DNA from: [Phialemoniopsis] sp. UDSM-2020
Taxonomy: Eukaryota; Ascomycota; Sordariomycetes; Thyridiales; Thyridiaceae
DNA length: 64,000 nucleotides
Assembly: GCA_018873225.1 (NCBI GenBank)
Contig: JAEILZ010000004.1
Span: forward strand, 744,001 to 808,000
Direction of reading: 5' to 3'
In this document: piece after piece, positions 21,728-33,258 of the stretch
How the letters are laid out: every line of letters begins with the position of its first letter
Numbering within the stretch: the stretch's first letter is position 1
The notes under the pieces: model-generated
Database searches by the model: none
Seen by the model: only the letters and a program-made list of their open reading frames with translations
Told to the model about the DNA's origin: nothing
Translations under genes and position numbers: made by a program

Positions 21728-23138
21728 GTTGGGGGGAGGGTGGTAGTAGCTGATGGAATGAGAAAGTCTTTGGATTGATGTGATCCAAAGAATGTGATAA
21801 TTGGTTCTTGAAGCTGCAGAATGACCGCAAAAGACAGACGAAAAAGTGACTGACCCCTTTTATTTACATACAGCCGTGAACAGTATGCTCAACGCTCAGG
21901 ATGTATGGGCTCGAAGTCAACCACTTCACACCGCCAATCCTCCCAGCAACCAACCTCAGGGCCCAGCACACTGCAGGGCGAGCTGTTGACATGGAAGATG
22001 CAGCATACCCTGCTAGCCTGTTACAGCAAGCCTCCGTATGTGTGTTTGAATGTCCCCAAACTTGTGATCAATGTCGGCGTTTTGCAGAAGGTGGCGTTGA
22101 GCCAAGGTGGGGGTTACTCCATGTTTCCCTGTCACTTCTTTTCTCCTCTTCCTTTGATGGGCATAGGCGTGATTTGATATTCCTGCCGACGTTCCTAACT
22201 CGAAGTCTCTCCACGGAGTAATTTGACCGAGTCCATCAGACGTCCTTTTGTTCTAGGTAGGTGCCAAGTGACGAATTTCCCTTCTCAGGAACAAGGGGGC
22301 AGAGACGTCGCATCGCGAGTTCGCCGAAGCGGCTGGATATCCCCTGTATCCCGCGAGCCTAGGCTCGCCGCCGTTTCAGCACCAAAAGACATCCTTGTAA
22401 GGCATTGGGGGGCGTATTTTTGGGATCGATGTCGCTTTGCAGACAAATCTCGCGGAATTCATGCTACTGTGCTCGTGTGCGGAGTACGGAGTACTCGTGT
22501 TCTTTTTGGGTGGCTTGACCGGGGGGTGAAAAATTTGACGTGCGACCCCTGCAGGCGGAATACCCAGTAGTGTATCCTTCCAAAAACTGCCCTGTGAACT
22601 GCCGATCGTAAGAAGAGCTAGTCCTGCAGAATCCTACATGGCCGTTTCGGTCCTACATGGTTCACAGATTTCGCCCACACTCGCTTCATCAATCTCGCTT
22701 CGTTCCTGCTCGGCATACAGATATGCCCAGATGTGCACTCGCACTTCCAGATTGCCCATAACGGTCTTGCAGAACGCACGGGGGTGGCCATGCAGGTGCT
22801 CTGCCGTCTGTCGTATGTAGAAAAGACAGGCCGGGGGTTCCTGCATATCTACGGGGGCGCACAGAACCAACAGTCGCATGAAGAGTCCAGATTCATGGAT
22901 GTAAGCAGTACATAATCCGTCCATCGATAAGTACGGAGTAGATAAATAGAAGTGTGATGTCGTGCTTCACGCGGGGAAGAGACCTTGTCCTTGTCTGTCG
23001 AGTCCGGAGTTCATATAACTGCTGCTGTTCCATTCTTTACTTTCCTTGATTTGAAGGCGAGCAGCAATTTGCTGTGTGTTAACTTTCTTCTTCCTCTCAC
23101 TCGCACATCTTGTCTTGTCAGTCGTCGATACCTGCACC
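21728..23138. other. Intergenic, short TACGGAGTA repeats, no supported gene
   Basis: About 1.4 kb between divergent starts of the nitroalkane oxidase-type gene and the membrane protein gene. It contains TACGGAGTA at 22488 (followed by a CTCG) and again near 22931. ORFs of 60-115 codons have no protein features. No cluster 1 palindrome was seen. Confidence 0.5.
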
Positions 23139-24455
23139 ATGGCTACCCCGGGAGCGGTGCCCAACTGGGTCGTGGGCGAATCACGCTCCGGTGACCTGAT
23201 CGCCATCGTGACAGCCATGACAGTCCTGTCAACTCTGGTCCTAGGTGTGCGATTATGGAGTCGAATTGGGCTCCAAGGCATGCCTTTAGGCGCGGATGAC
23301 TGGACTATTATTGCCTCCTGGGTGTTTAGTGTTGCATTCACGGTTGATGTCTGCACTCGTGAGTATTATGAAATGAACCAAAGTACGTGGCAGGAGACAG
23401 TGTTACTGACATTGACCTGGATCAGAAACGGCTTACGGACTGGGAAAACACATCGGGGACCTGCCACCGACGACCAACTTCCCAGCATCCCTGGAGCTCT
23501 TCTACTTTGGAGAGGCGATCTATTACATTACCGTCAGCTTGACAAAGATATCCATTCTTTTCCTCTACCTGAGGCTGATTCCTCAGAGGACCTACAAGAT
23601 CATCAGCTACATTCTCATGGCGTTTGTCGGTCTGACTGGCTTCACCTGCGTACTTGCTGGTATCTTCCAGTGTAATCCGGTCCAAAAGGCCTGGTTTACC
23701 GACCTTCCGGGGACGTGCTTCAACCAAGTGGCTCTCTTCATGAGCAACGCTGGTTTGAACATTGCCCAGGATATCATCATTTACTTTTTCCCCATCAAGA
23801 GATTCTGGGAGATCCAGCTGCCTCGCAAGCAGCGTATCGCTCTGATTCTTGTCTTCGTTGTTGGTGCCTTTGTGTGCATCACCGGCATTCTGCGTCTGCA
23901 GTCTTTGACTGTGGCGTCTGTCTCTGCAGACCCCACTTGTAAGCCACCTCCGCGATTATTCTTGTGACACAGTCACACAGCATGGCATGGACTCCATAAC
24001 TGACAGTCGGTGCTTCAGGGGACAACTACGGCTCGGCGATCTGGTCATCGGTCGAGTCCAACGTTGGAATTGTCTGCGCTTCTCTGGTCCATCTCAAGCC
24101 CCTCATCATCCGATACGCACCATCCATGCTTAGCATGACCCGCAGCACTAGACTGGCCGACGAGCGCTCTGGCAACAACAGCAACATGCGAAGCGGTGGG
24201 CTCTCGGGTCTCCGAAGCAACAAGCGTTCTGCTCTGGCTTCCGACATTGAGCTCGGAGACAGCGAGGAGTCCAGCATCGTTCAGTCCGCAAAGCACGAAA
24301 CGGAGCACCGCGGCCACAATCACACCGATTCGAGCCCGACGCAGGGGCGGGGCATGGGCCGGGATAGCTCTCGTATCCACAAGACTACGCAAATCAACAT
24401 CTCCTACGTAGACGCGCACCCCTATGAGCCGAGACAGACGACACAAGGCATCTAA
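23139..24455 (+). CDS. Integral membrane protein, rhodopsin-like fungal family (Pth11-related, lacks CFEM)
   Basis: Three exons, 23139-23358, 23426-23938 and 24019-24455, 389 residues, all junctions in frame. Seven hydrophobic segments are visible. They start at AIVTAMTVLSTLVLGVRLW and the GADDWTIIASWV motif, and continue with YYITVSLTKISILFLYLRL and IFQCNPVQKAWF. The last are LNIAQDIIIYFFPI and ALILVFVVGAFVCITGILRL. DDW plus the short loop before LYLR is typical of the fungal rhodopsin-domain family that includes Pth11-like receptors. The C-terminal 130 residues are Ser-rich, charged and probably cytosolic. Unlike Pth11 itself there is no extracellular CFEM domain. The role may be surface sensing; no ligand is known. 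The ATG at 23139 is used because upstream codons in frame include no ATG. Confidence 0.87.
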
Positions 24456-26797
24456 ACTTCTCGCCTGTGTCGAACTCCCGGCTGTTGAAACGGATAGGGG
24501 ATGGGAATGCCTGGAATGGAAAAGAGGAACGAGGGCTGAGCAGAGTGAATTGTTTGGTAGTGTAACATAACCTGTACCTGTACTGCATCCCGTTCGAAAT
24601 TCACACTTGGATCCTAGCGTGCATATGTGTGATGACAGGCGGGGGTATCCCTTGGAGCTGCCCTGTCCGGACTGAAAAACCGCTCGGCATAATAGACCTA
24701 GCCTCCGGCCAAGATGCTAAAAGTGCGACGTAGTATCCTTCTCCCGCCCTTCAGAAGACCTCCGTGCGCGCGCTGAATTGCTTTATTTGTACCGGTGCCG
24801 TTACGCGTACCACTCTGACTAGCACGCGGGTCCGAGTGCAACGGTGCCGGGATTCCCCTGCGGCATGCCGGAGACCCCTGGCAGAGGCTGCTCCCCGGTT
24901 CGCCGAGAGCCCTAACCTTAAAAGCAGCTCCTGAAGAAACAGTGGGGACTCGGATTTCGGGACGGCTGGAGCTGACCTGGTCCCTGTACGCCCTGCGGGT
25001 CTGGTTGGCTCAGACTGCGTACCGGACATCACTCTTTCAGGGGGGTTCCTCAACTGCCTAGTGCAGCCACCGGTGTGATATTGTTGAAAAGCCGACGCGG
25101 GAGGAAATTTCCTGCGGCATGAAGGGCAGGGCGTGCATTCCTACATCCTACCACAGGAAACCAGACGGCACATGCACCCAGAAGCAATGAACCATGGTAG
25201 GAATTGACTTTGCCCCAGGCCATGGAGATCGGTAAGTGATGACTGTCTTGTATGGACGGCAATTGCTACTACGTTGTCCTTTATTACTGTTGACCCTCAA
25301 ATGACTACGTACTTCGTACAATTATTGTGAGGACCTTGGTGAGGCGTATTGAAACGACCGCGGCCGCAAAAGCAAGGGTGGTAGAGAATCCCGGTTTGTT
25401 TCGGCAGCTTAAGCGACAACCTCAGCCACTACGAAGTCCTGACAAGGCCTTTTATGTCTGTATCCGCTCAACGTCCCCCCGGATAGGCTAAAGTCTAATG
25501 TTCTCCAGTGCTCATGGGCTTTAACTAAAACCTAATCGCTCTGAGTGGTTGGCACAGCACTGTACCTTGCCGAATTGTGGGACTCTGGACCAGGTACGTA
25601 ATGCAGGTGGAATGCGACCCTGCTTATTTGCCTCTTTGGATCTAGTGGAAGCGAGGTACAAGCTATTTCTACTTTCCACTTCGTTGCATCTCTAGGGCTG
25701 TACAGTACGAATTTGATCCTTTGGGAAAGCGAGCAAGCGACCTACCAGACCTCTACACGTAAACGTGCGCGCCTTTCATCCCTTGGGCTCAGATGTGAGT
25801 GTGCCGGACTAGATGTAAAAATAGAGCTCCGTTTCCAGAGTTCGAGGCGATGTGGGTTGCCAGTTTCAGCAACAGGAGTGACAGTGCTGGTTTCTCGTCC
25901 TTCCTTCTTTTTGCAGGGAGCTCGATACGGCCTGCCGGGGCCTGGTCGGGTTGTCGGACTTCTTACACTAGACCTAAGTCGTATCTTGGCTGTCCTGATT
26001 GACAGCGCTAGATCCCAGAAGAGGTAGTCTGTACTGTATGTAACGTACTGTACCTGACTAAATATGTTGTCGAGGACATCGGGTCGAGTCATTGCGAATG
26101 ATATCCTAGGCAGTGTTCAGCTCAGAGGCCTACGGAGGCGACGTCCGAAATGGTTACAATGAAACCTGACAGACAATCTCTTCCCCCTTAATTAAAAACA
26201 GCGCCATGGTCTTGTGCTGCTTCCTTTGTTGATCACTGACGAGGGTGCTTCGCTGGTTCGAAGGAAGAGTCATACCCTTTCGAGTCCCTGTCGAGTTTTA
26301 GGCTATTCCTGCCCGATGTGATCGAGCCCTTCGAGCCCGTGATATTGTCTCATGATAATAAGAAAACAGACGAACTAAAACTAGACACGCGTTACCGGCC
26401 GAGTCCTGGTCCTCCCCGTCACTCCCCTCAGGCAGGACCACATTCCTGTCCACGGGCTGTATATGCCGGATAGAACCAAGGATCCAAGGAATCGCCAAGG
26501 ATACGTCTAGGTCTTCCCATTGTTTCGGGCCCTTGTGTTCAGAGATAGGGCTTACCAATTGGTGAGAATTTCAACAATATGGCCAGTGCCTGGCGCCGCC
26601 ACGGTGGGCCGGGTCGAAAGGCCTGCTCTTGGGCCGGTTATATATACTCTTGAGCCAGAGAAGATGTTTGGATTTGGAAAAGCAGTCATCAGTTTCTTTG
26701 TGGTTGTTTGAAAGCAAGCTTGGGATTTGCTTTGGGTTTTCATTTCTCGTCATTCACTCTCTCTATCGCCGTATTTTCCTTAAAAAAAGCCTGAACA
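24456..26797. other. Long intergenic stretch, no supported gene
   Basis: About 2.3 kb, the longest gap in the window. ORFs reach only about 116 codons and show no domain. The right end holds the P450 promoter with a TATA-like element. I saw no inverted terminal repeats or tRNA boxes. Confidence 0.5.
26639..26647 (+). promoter_or_regulatory. TATA-like element of the P450 gene
   Basis: TTATATATA lies about 150 bp before the P450 start codon at 26798 and is flanked by GC-rich DNA on its left. The position fits a core promoter with a leader of about 120 bases. Confidence 0.45.
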
Positions 26798-28693
26798 ATG
26801 AGTTCAGAACCGCTCCCGCTCCTTCTTTTGACGAAGCAGTCGCTTCACATCGATCTCGATCTTCTGGCCAACGTTGCAAAACACCTGCCGATTCTTGTAA
26901 ATACCGCCAATCCCTGATTCCATTTGCGTTCCAGAACTCCTGACTGACAACCAACATCTCGCAGCTCCTTGCCTATATCGTGTGCGTATGCACATACCGT
27001 TACTATTTCCACCCTCTATCCAGATTCCCGGGTCCTCCACTTGCCCCCTTTAGCAACGTAAGGCTGCCTCACCTGAGTGTCGTTGGTGGTGTCCCGGCAT
27101 ATATCTGACCCGTTATAGGCGTTGTGGTACTGGACCCTCCTCAAGGGCCGGGCCCCGTGGGTCAATCACGACTGGCACAAGAAATACGGTGGGTTTGCCC
27201 CGAGTCATGGGCGCACAATGCCCCTATCCATGTCCCCATCTTCATGTCGCTAACGTCGTGTCGCCCCCCAGGCCCCGTCGTGCGCATTGGCGTGAACCAT
27301 CTCAGCTTCTCCACCCCCGACGCACAGAAGCCCATCTACGGCTTCGGCAACAAGAAGGTTCCCTCCTTCGCCAAGGACCCCGAGTTCTCTACGCCCGAGG
27401 TCGACAACACGGTCAACATTATCGTCGAGATTGACAAGCAGGAGCATGCCCGCATGCGACATATGCTTAGCCATGCCTTTGCCAACACAAACCTCTTCAA
27501 GCATCAAGATGTCATTACACGGCGCACGGACGAGATGTTGGCCAACTTCCACGGCCTCCGCGAGGAGGACGGGAAGCGTGGTATCAACTTTGTCAAGTGG
27601 TCCTACTATGTGACATACGATATCATGGGTAAGCTACCCGACGTTGCCCCCACCGTGTTTCTATTAGGACAGTAGCTAATGGTACACGAAACGCAGGCGA
27701 GATGTGCTTCGGAGACATGTGGGAGATCAAGACCAGACAGCAGCCAATGGGTAAGTTTCATTGGGCAGATGTCATCACTGCCACCACCAACGTCAATGAT
27801 ATGCTGAGGGCGATCACTGTCATCCCTGGTCTGTTCAGCCTCGTGGCATGGTACATGCCCAAGATTCTGCAAGACACGATTGTTCGCCATGCCGACTATG
27901 CGACCGAGTACACCCAAGCGTAAGTAGTTTGCCAAGCATGCACTGCACAGGCGATCTCACTAACAGCATGAACAGTCGCCTTGCCATGAAGACGGACACC
28001 AAGGACTTCTTGTACCACATGCTCAACGACAAGAGCGTGCCCCGCCCGTCAGACAGCGAGATTGCCTCGCACTTCCAGGCAATGATGCTTGCGGGCAGCA
28101 TCACAACCGCCACTTTCCTACCCGGCACCATGTACTACTTGTGCAAGGAGCAGCACACTCTCGCCCGCTTGACCAAGGAGATCCGCGACCGCTTCCCGTC
28201 AGAGTCCGACATTGATGCCCGGGGCTTGAGTGAGGACTGCCCCTACCTGAACGCTGTTTGCAACGAGAGCCTGCGCATCTATCCCCCGGCCGGTGCTGCA
28301 CACTTGCCCAGAATCGTGCCAGAGGGCGGCGCCAACATCGCTGGTCACTGGGTTCCTGAGGGTACTCGCGTGTCAATCCACCCGTGGTCTGTCGTCCACG
28401 ATGAGAAGAACTTCCACGAGCCTAACAAGTTCATCCCCGAGCGGTGGCTCGCCAACGAGCCAGAGGGCCAGCGGGGAGACAAGCTCGAGACTAGCTTGCC
28501 CTTCCACTCCGGCCCCCGTGGCTGCCTCGGCAAGAACCTGGCTTATCTCGAGATGCGCTTCATTCTTGCCAAGCTTGTCTGGAGGTTCGACGTCGAGTGG
28601 TACGACACCACTATTGACTGGGACCGCGACGGCATGGGCTACACGGTATGGAAGAAGCCTGACTTCCGGCTGCTGCTACAGGAGAGAAAATGA
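26798..28693 (+). CDS. Cytochrome P450 monooxygenase
   Basis: Six exons: 26798-26896, 26965-27057, 27119-27188, 27272-27628, 27697-27919 and 27976-28693; 519 residues with all phases consistent. The first two exons rebuild an N-terminal membrane anchor (LPILLLAYIVCVCTYRYYFHPLS) followed by the Pro-rich hinge FPGPPLAP, so it is an ER enzyme. P450 signatures in order are the I-helix AGSITTAT, the K-helix ESLR (NESLRIYPPA), the PERW segment and the haem loop FHSGPRGCLG with Cys464. It belongs with fungal P450s of the isotrichodermin-hydroxylase/benzoate-hydroxylase kind, judged by general wording only. The acceptor of exon 6 could instead be nine bases upstream. Its neighbours are an MCT-type carrier, a VOC protein and an FAD monooxygenase, suggesting tailoring or detoxification. 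The substrate is unknown. Confidence 0.93.
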
Positions 28694-29442
28694 TACCTGC
28701 GTGTTAGCTTCCCTGTTCGATAGGGATAGCACATTGTGATTTCGTGTGTTCAAATGCTGGTCTTCCAGACAGAGTGTGTTTATTTCCTTGTGTTTAAAAA
28801 TGGGTTGTATAAAAAAGGGAAGCAAGATTATTACAGAGTTGGGCTCGGGCCCCCGCGTGTGTTGTCATAGTTATAGAGTCATAGAGGTGCCAGGAGCACA
28901 AGTAAGAAGCCATTCTTTCATAGCGTAGACCTCAAGAAATATACTTCATTTGGTCTCGGAATAAGGCAGCTGCCCTTCATGATCGCACTGAACTGTTGAC
29001 GTGAACCTCAGATTGATCCTGGTATGGATATGTAAGCTGCTGACTCATTGGTGTCAAGGATGGACGTGACTGGAGCTCGGAATACCGGACATCACAGAGG
29101 AGCTCAAGGATTGCTGATCTGCAGGACCTAGTTAGGTAGACGATTCGAGACGCAAGGTAGCGCCTCATTTGGAATCCGCCCCTGGTGCAAGAAACCCCAC
29201 CCCTGTTTCAATGTGACTGCCGGGTAAGAAATTCGCGCCCGGGGTTATTAGCCTCCTGAGCCAGGGGCGTGCGCACAGTTCAACCAGAACCGGGGGGGCC
29301 TTTGACAGTGGCGGCCCGATGCCACCTAGGTATCATTCTCCCTACCTTCTGCCATCATGTAAGCAGAGCTCGAAACGCTTGACTGCCACTGCACGTCGCT
29401 GCACTCGTCCATCACCTCCAAGTGATTAGCACGGCCGGAATC
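28694..29442. other. Intergenic, no supported gene
   Basis: About 750 bp between the P450 and the MFS gene in the same direction. It includes the 3' flank and a promoter; nothing else was seen. Confidence 0.5.
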
Positions 29443-30897
29443 ATGGGTCAAACAGATGCACCACCGAAAATATCGTAGGTTCAAATTCTGGTCGATAATA
29501 TGAAGCTACTAATATTAGCTACCAATGTAGTCTTCGGTCTTGGACCGCTCTCCTCGGAGCATCTCTCGCCTTGTACTGCACGGTCGGGTTTCTCAACGCC
29601 TTCGGAGTGTTCCAAGCGCATTACCAGTCCCATCTGCTCTCCGACCGCTCGGCATCTGATATATCATGGATCGGCTCCATCTCCATCTTTCTTTTGTACC
29701 TAGGAGCCGGGTTCACCGGCGTCCTCGTCGACAAGTTCGGCCCGACGAAGCTGCTCTGGGCCGGCAGTCTGGTCACCGTCGTTGCAGTCTTCATGGCATC
29801 CCTGTGTAGGGAGTACTGGCAGTTCGTGCTCGCGCAGGGTGTACTGCTCGGATCGGGCATGTCTCTAGTCTTTTGCACGCCACTCGGCGTCGTCATGAGG
29901 CACATGCCGCATCGCCGTGGCCTTGCTATGGGCTTGACCATCGGCGGTGCCTCGATTGGCGGGGTAATTTGGCCCATCATGCTCCAGCAGTTGCTTGTGA
30001 GGCACCAGTTGAGCTTCGGCTGGTCTCTGAGAATTGTCGGATTTACCTTACTGCCACTCCTCGCCATATCCTGTCTCACTGTCGTGGAGCCACGACCGCC
30101 CAAGGCCGCGAGTCCGCCTGCGGATGCCAGCTCTGGGAGTGAAGCCCCAGAGAAGACGAATGCTCAACCCCCAAAGCCCAAGTTTCTCGACTTCACGCTG
30201 TTCAAGAATCGCACATATGTCGTCCTCTGTGGCGGCTTGGCCATTGCACTTCTCGGGTGGTTCACTCCCATCTTTTACATTTCCGCGTACGCGATCGAAA
30301 AGGGCCAGTCGCCCTCCACGGCCTTCTATCTCGTCTCTGCTCTCAACGCAGCGTCTTGCTTCGGCAGAGTCGGTCCGGGCATCTTGGCCGACAAGTATGG
30401 CCACTTCAATGTGCTTGCGACCGTGACGCTTTTGTCGGGTGTTATAAGCTTTTGCTGGACTCTAGCTGATTCGCTAGCCGGTCTTATTGTTTGGAGCGTG
30501 GCTTACGGTTTCACTTCGGGGGTAAGTTTGTCCCATATTACCTGTATCACAGATGTGCTGACTGTCTCCCCAGGCTGTTGTCAGTCTCCAGAATGCTTGT
30601 GCGGGCAAGGTTGCCGCCCACGGCAGTCAAGGAACGGCTGTTGGCTTCTTGAACATGTGCATTGCCGTCAGGTCAGTAACGATCGCAAAATTTCCCTCCC
30701 ATCCTGATCAAGGCTATGGCTAACACCAGTCCCTTGCCAACAGTGCATTGATTGGAACCCCGATCAGCGGCCGCATTCTCAGCAGTTCAAGCTACATGGC
30801 GCTCTCGGTCTGGAGCGGCGCTACATTGTGCGGCGGTGCAGTGATCATCGCTGCAGCACGATTCATTGGAAACAAGGACTTGAAGATCGCATTTTGA
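29443..30897 (+). CDS. MFS transporter, monocarboxylate-porter (MCT/MCH) type
   Basis: Four exons: 29443-29474, 29531-30521, 30574-30671 and 30744-30897; 424 residues. The tiny first exon encodes MGQTDAPPKI and splices in frame to SLRSWTALLGASLALYCTVGFLNAFGVFQ, the canonical first helix of this family. Other marks are DISWIGSISIFLLYLGA, the GPTKLLWAG loop, MRHMPHRRGLAMGL, a long cytosolic loop at about residues 200-225 and FGRVGPGILADKYG. The short N-terminus before helix 1 is typical only of compact fungal members. It probably moves a carboxylate or a small metabolite across the plasma membrane. It sits between the P450 and VOC genes in the same direction, so it may export or import a product of that set (inference). 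Confidence 0.9.
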
Positions 30898-31357
30898 TGG
30901 ACTGCGGCAACGGCATTTTCAGACGCAATGATGTCCGGTATCAGACGCGATTTCCATAGAGTGGACAACGGCCTAGGAAGATTGGCAATTGATGAAGGCC
31001 AGAACACTCAAAAGTGCTTGTAGGACTAGGTTTGGCTTCATAGATTAGATTATCATTTTGTAAGCGAGCGCGAGCACGCGATTGAAAATCCCGGTTTGCT
31101 TTGCAACCTGCAGATAGGCAGAGATCTGGAAGAGGCTAAGCGTGGTCTGGCATGCAGGCGGTTACATCTCGTCATCCCTCACCTTGATTAGGCATCATCC
31201 CTCCACTTCGTATGCTTAATTCGTGCACGCTGTATCTTTAACTTTGACATGTGTACAGATGTTCACTGCCTTGACAACAACTTCGTAGGTGTCATCACAT
31301 TGCGAAGTTGCTCGTGCCTTTCTTGAGCTACTCATCAAGAGCAAAGTGTTGCTGAGG
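30898..31357. other. Intergenic, no supported gene
   Basis: 460 bp holding the 3' flank of the transporter and the promoter of the VOC gene. No motif was recognised. Confidence 0.5.
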
Positions 31358-31810
31358 ATGACCGGCCACTTCAACCCACTCGGACATATCTCCATCGGAG
31401 TCCGGGACTACAAAGCCTCCAGATCCTTCTACACTGCAGTTTTGGCGCCACTTGGGTTGAAACTCGTCTACGATAGCGAAGCTGTAGTGACGCAAGGAAA
31501 GTTGCGCACCCTTGGATATGGGCCAAACGAGGAGCACGAATTGATCAATATCTTCGAATACGGCAATGAAGCGTCGGCTCCAGGCCCTGGATGCCATATC
31601 GCTTTCGACGCATTATCACGACAGGCCGTGCGAGACTTTCACGAAGCGGCACTCGAATACGGGGGTCAAGACAATGGGGAACCAGGGCTACGGCCTCACT
31701 ACGGACCTTCCTACTACGCGGCTTTCGTGGTTGATCCGGATGGTTGGAGGCTCGAGGCGGTCTGCAAGAACGACTGCAGTCAGGAACTCTGTTTGGGAAC
31801 TCAGCTTTGA
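31358..31810 (+). CDS. Glyoxalase/bleomycin-resistance/dioxygenase (VOC) family protein
   Basis: A single exon of 150 residues from the ATG at 31358; upstream in-frame codons look like leader. The VOC fold is marked by the N-terminal GHISIGVRDYKASRSFYTAVLAPLG block, the GCHIAFDA strand and the final DPDGWRLEAVCKN strand. His10, the His of GCHIAF and the Glu of RLEAV occupy the usual metal-ligand places. Such small single-domain proteins act as glyoxalase-like lyases, epimerases, dioxygenases or drug-binding proteins; the exact reaction is not readable. It lies between the MCT-type transporter and, on the opposite strand, an FAD monooxygenase whose 3' end is 195 bp away. Confidence 0.88.
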   Translation: MTGHFNPLGHISIGVRDYKASRSFYTAVLAPLGLKLVYDSEAVVTQGKLRTLGYGPNEEHELINIFEYGNEASAPGPGCHIAFDALSRQAVRDFHEAALEYGGQDNGEPGLRPHYGPSYYAAFVVDPDGWRLEAVCKNDCSQELCLGTQL

Positions 31811-32004
31811 AGCACATGTATGATGTTGATGGTGTTTTATTGACCTAGTAAGAGGACAGATTGGAGATGTCTAACGCATTTAATTGCCTAACCCAGGCGC
31901 GGCTGGCAAAACTATCAACCAGCTCCATCCAACATTAACATTGGTGACATACATCTCCACGCTCAATCATGCCATACAGAAGCTTTATAATCTGCCTCTG
32001 CTCC

Positions 32005-33258
32005 TCATTGCTTGTACTGCTCTGATGGCGGCTCTCCAGCAGCTTGCAGAAAGCTAGCTGTCGCGTACGCCGCGTCGTCAGTCCCAAACATGTTTCCGAT
32101 AAGCTGCTCCGTGTCTTCCCCGTTTGCTTTGGCGCGGACCACCAAGCCGGCCTCAAAGTCCTTGAGGAGTGGATCAAAAGCCTCTTGGAACGCGTCGATA
32201 TCCGTTTCAGCTGTATCGTAGGCTTTGATGATGGCTCGAGCGAGTTCTAGGGAGTCGAACATGGCGAAGTTAACACCCTCGCCGTTGGGCAGCATCAGGT
32301 GAGCTGCGTCGCCAACGAGTGTAACCCCGCTCTTGTGCTCCCATGAGCTACCGTGCGGGAGCATGTACAGTGCCCTGGTGTCCAAGCTCGCGCCGGGGTT
32401 GTCCGCCGTTTCTTCGTCACAAGCAGTGGCAACGAGCTCCTTGATAGAAGTTCCGAATGTGCCCAGGAGTGTGTCATTCTTGAGCAGCTTGTCCTTGGCG
32501 CTCGACGCTGGCTTGCCAGCTAGATCATAGGTGGTGCCGAAGTGCTCATCGGCGACAGTAAGCCATAGGTAGAGCCGTGATGAGTCGTATGGGCCTCTCT
32601 GTGAGACGACGCCGTGCTTCTTGCCCAAGGACGTGAAAGACCCAGAGCCAACCAATTCGGCTAGGTGCGGGTACTTCTCGGTGATGTGCTTGATTGTGAG
32701 AGTGACGATGTGCATGTCGGTGAACTGGGGCCGCTGGTTCGTGAGTAACTTTCGGATCGCGGACCAGGCCCCGTCAGCGCCAACCACCAAGTCGAATGTG
32801 TGTTTCCCGTGGACACCGAAGTCCAGCTCAGTCTCGACACGGCCACTCTCGGTCGATCTAGTTGCGGACAGGAGCTTATGACCCCATTTGACATTGTCTG
32901 ATGGGATGTTGGAAAGGAGAAGCTTGGTCAGGTTATTACGCGAAATTTCTGGACGGTTCCCATCGCCTTGAAGCTTGTGAAGGACCTTGCCATTCTTGTC
33001 CGCGACAACAAAGTCCTGAGAGCATTCCCCAGTAAGCGGGATAAAGTCGTCATAAAGGCCACACTCCTTCATGACTGTGATACCGGACTCTTCGTGCAGA
33101 TCAAGCATGCCAGAGGGCTTTGCGAGCTCATCATCAGTGGGCTTGCCACGGAGTTCAAAGACTGTGAACGGGATACGGTGCTTGTGAAGCAGGAGGCCCA
33201 TCGTTAGGCCGGCTGGGCCACCGCCCACAATGGCGATCCGAGGTTGTTGAGATGCCAT
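32005..33258 (-). CDS. FAD-dependent monooxygenase (TetX/aromatic hydroxylase-like)
   Basis: A single exon, 417 residues from the ATG at 33258. Motifs in order are the GxGxxG fold IAIVGGGPAGLTMGL, a middle DG motif (LVVGADGAWSAIRKLL) and the GD motif TLVGDAAHLMLPNGEGVNFAMFD. This is the class A flavin monooxygenase layout seen in TetX and in many fungal tailoring hydroxylases, which use NAD(P)H and O2. An in-frame ATG 44 codons upstream (33390) would add an Arg/Ser/Thr-rich, acid-free leader resembling a mitochondrial presequence. Both starts are possible and the shorter is the conservative choice. The gene starts away from the nearby Zn2Cys6 gene at 33936, with which it shares a 677-bp promoter. 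A substrate is not evident. Confidence 0.9.
   Translation of the reverse strand: MASQQPRIAIVGGGPAGLTMGLLLHKHRIPFTVFELRGKPTDDELAKPSGMLDLHEESGITVMKECGLYDDFIPLTGECSQDFVVADKNGKVLHKLQGDGNRPEISRNNLTKLLLSNIPSDNVKWGHKLLSATRSTESGRVETELDFGVHGKHTFDLVVGADGAWSAIRKLLTNQRPQFTDMHIVTLTIKHITEKYPHLAELVGSGSFTSLGKKHGVVSQRGPYDSSRLYLWLTVADEHFGTTYDLAGKPASSAKDKLLKNDTLLGTFGTSIKELVATACDEETADNPGASLDTRALYMLPHGSSWEHKSGVTLVGDAAHLMLPNGEGVNFAMFDSLELARAIIKAYDTAETDIDAFQEAFDPLLKDFEAGLVVRAKANGEDTEQLIGNMFGTDDAAYATASFLQAAGEPPSEQYKQ

Noticed and set aside
26245..26275. GGTTCGAAGGA resembling a tRNA B box
   Set aside because: Flanking bases do not form a T stem and no A box is found upstream.
24456..26797. Possible transposon remnant in the longest gap
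   Set aside because: No terminal inverted repeats, target-site duplication or transposase-like translation could be seen.
29461..29490. GGTTCAAATTC resembling a tRNA B box
   Set aside because: No pairing T stem, no A box at proper distance and no acceptor stem; the bases belong to the first intron of the MFS gene.
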